In this document: positions 63,218 to 64,000 of the stretch, in pieces | Layout of the letters: the number at the start of each line of letters is the position of its first letter | Position numbering within the stretch: position 1 is the stretch's first letter | From: Bordetella sp. 02P26C-1 | GTDB lineage: Bacteria > Pseudomonadota > Gammaproteobacteria > Burkholderiales > Burkholderiaceae_B | Length of the DNA: 64,000 bases | Assembly: GCF_009763255.1 (NCBI RefSeq) | Contig: NZ_WSJB01000012.1 | Location: forward strand, 62,001-126,000 | Direction of reading: 5' to 3' | The notes under the pieces: generated by a model | Database searches by the model: none | Told to the model about the DNA's origin: nothing | Seen by the model: the letters and a program-made list of their open reading frames with translations, nothing else | Translations under genes and position numbers: made by a program

Positions 63218-63911
63218 CGATCCTCCCTACTTTTCTGTTGGCAGCAGCACCGCTTTGCACAGCGGCAGGCAGATCGCTCCAGGCCTCGACCCAATCACCA
63301 GGCCAACCCACGGCCCTCCTGGGAGCGGCGATGTGCTCCAGCCGTCGGAGCACGCTATCGGCCACCTCAGCGGATTGCTTCGCGCTATGCGACCAGCCGT
63401 GCTCGGATGTCTGTAAACGCCGTGCCACTTCGGCGTCCGACAATTCGGTGCCGGCGTCGAGCGCGATCACCGTCCGGCGCTTTATCGAGGGCAACCACGG
63501 GCGATTAACGTCACTTCCCCGCATGGCGCTTACGGTCACGGTCGCCACGCGCAGTTCTGAATCGACGTCGACCCAATCCCGCATCAACGCGCTAATTGTT
63601 GAAGTATTGCCATCGCCTGCATCGGAGCCGTTACCTTTCTCCGCATGCTGGCCGACCGCCGACACGTTTGCATCTTGCGATGATCCTGCTGTGGGTTGAC
63701 GTTCGATGCTCAATCGAGACTGAAGTGCGTTATCCGAGGCAGACGAATCGATGGCTCCAACAAATGCCGCTAGACGGCTGACGTGTCCAGCATGCTGAAC
63801 CCGGTGAATCAGGGAGTCAAGATCGATGATCGAGAGCATGAAAACTCCCAACAGCGCCATTGCCAATAACGCCTCGACAGCCGCTTGGCCGCGATGCCTC
63901 GGGTCTGTCAT
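63210..63911 (-). CDS. TadE-like pseudopilin/minor pilin protein
   Basis: 233 residues from the ATG at 63911, chosen because it overlaps an upstream stop as ATGA; an ATG two codons earlier is also possible. The N-terminus RHRGQAAVEALLAMALLGVF has the TadE/TadG pattern: a basic leader, GQAAVE with the Glu typical of the pilin-like helix, then a single membrane segment. The rest is a periplasmic domain without recognisable motifs (EKGNGSDAGDGNTS is low complexity). TadE-like proteins are processed by the TadV peptidase and help pilus biogenesis. Confidence 0.75.
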   Translation of the reverse strand: MTDPRHRGQAAVEALLAMALLGVFMLSIIDLDSLIHRVQHAGHVSRLAAFVGAIDSSASDNALQSRLSIERQPTAGSSQDANVSAVGQHAEKGNGSDAGDGNTSTISALMRDWVDVDSELRVATVTVSAMRGSDVNRPWLPSIKRRTVIALDAGTELSDAEVARRLQTSEHGWSHSAKQSAEVADSVLRRLEHIAAPRRAVGWPGDWVEAWSDLPAAVQSGAAANRKVGRIDE

Positions 63912-64000
63912 TGCCATGATGCTTCCTGCGAGTTGGAAGGTACGAGCCGAGCCCTCCAGCGAGGGCGAAACAAGTCCGCGCTCATGGATGCATTAGCATT
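63908..64000 (-). CDS. C-terminal end of the preceding tad-operon gene (cut by window edge)
   Basis: The minus-strand frame is open from the window edge to TGA at 63910-63908, giving a 30-residue C-terminus (SMSADLFRPRWRARL, ending EASWQ). The stop overlaps the TadE-like ATG as ATGA, exactly the spacing used by most neighbours, so it is probably the end of an upstream operon gene. Too little is visible to name it. Confidence 0.5.
   Translation of the reverse strand, partial: NANASMSADLFRPRWRARLVPSNSQEASWQ

Overview
The window looks like the chromosome of a betaproteobacterium of the order Burkholderiales, most likely Alcaligenaceae (Bordetella/Achromobacter-like). By eye the sequence is GC-rich. 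The gene mix fits that group: a Bug-type solute-binding protein, several LIV-type ABC and CoA-ester catabolic clusters, FhaB-type exoproteins, a giant autotransporter and a tad pilus cluster around a guaB-guaA pair. This assignment is inferred from gene families, not from a marker gene. I saw no rRNA, tRNA, CRISPR array, insertion sequence or integrase.

Region 1 (1-13.4 kb) is catabolic. It holds the end of a nitronate monooxygenase, a cupin, a divergent TetR/RidA pair with three palindromic operators, and an eight-gene minus-strand operon. That operon encodes a complete LIV-type ABC importer, two CitE/malyl-CoA-lyase-type enzymes and a DehI-type protein. Beside it are a GntR regulator and a second operon (family III CoA-transferase plus HMG-CoA-lyase-like protein). 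Two closely matching palindromes, one before gntR and the importer operon and one in the CoA-transferase promoter, suggest that GntR links uptake to CoA activation and C-C cleavage of an unidentified carboxylate.

Region 2 (13.4-27.8 kb) has an anion permease, an outer-membrane protein, an exported choloylglycine-hydrolase-type amidase, a FUSC efflux protein and an exported M20 peptidase. A LysR-controlled operon follows (Bug binding protein, two acyl-CoA dehydrogenases, enoyl-CoA hydratase), then a TetR gene and an aldehyde dehydrogenase.

Region 3 (27.9-34.8 kb) is a small accessory patch, ParDE-type plus AbiE toxin-antitoxin genes, lying directly downstream of guaA. The AbiE promoter carries a perfect 12-bp inverted repeat around the start codon and appears to give a leaderless mRNA. 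A strong terminator-like hairpin separates guaB from guaA. A DUF2239 gene lies upstream of guaB, divergent from it.

Region 4 (34.8-56 kb) is dominated by surface proteins: a 2988-residue autotransporter built from two repeat classes, and two tandem FhaB-like two-partner-secretion exoproteins with no transporter gene in view. A methyltransferase and a small lipoprotein lie between them.

Region 5 (56-64 kb) is a tightly overlapping minus-strand tad/Flp pilus operon: TadE-like protein, unknown exported protein, CpaB, CpaC secretin, an FHA-TadA fusion, TadB, TadC and a translationally coupled DUF192 protein. The Flp pilin, prepilin peptidase and TadZ are not in view and would have to lie beyond the right edge.
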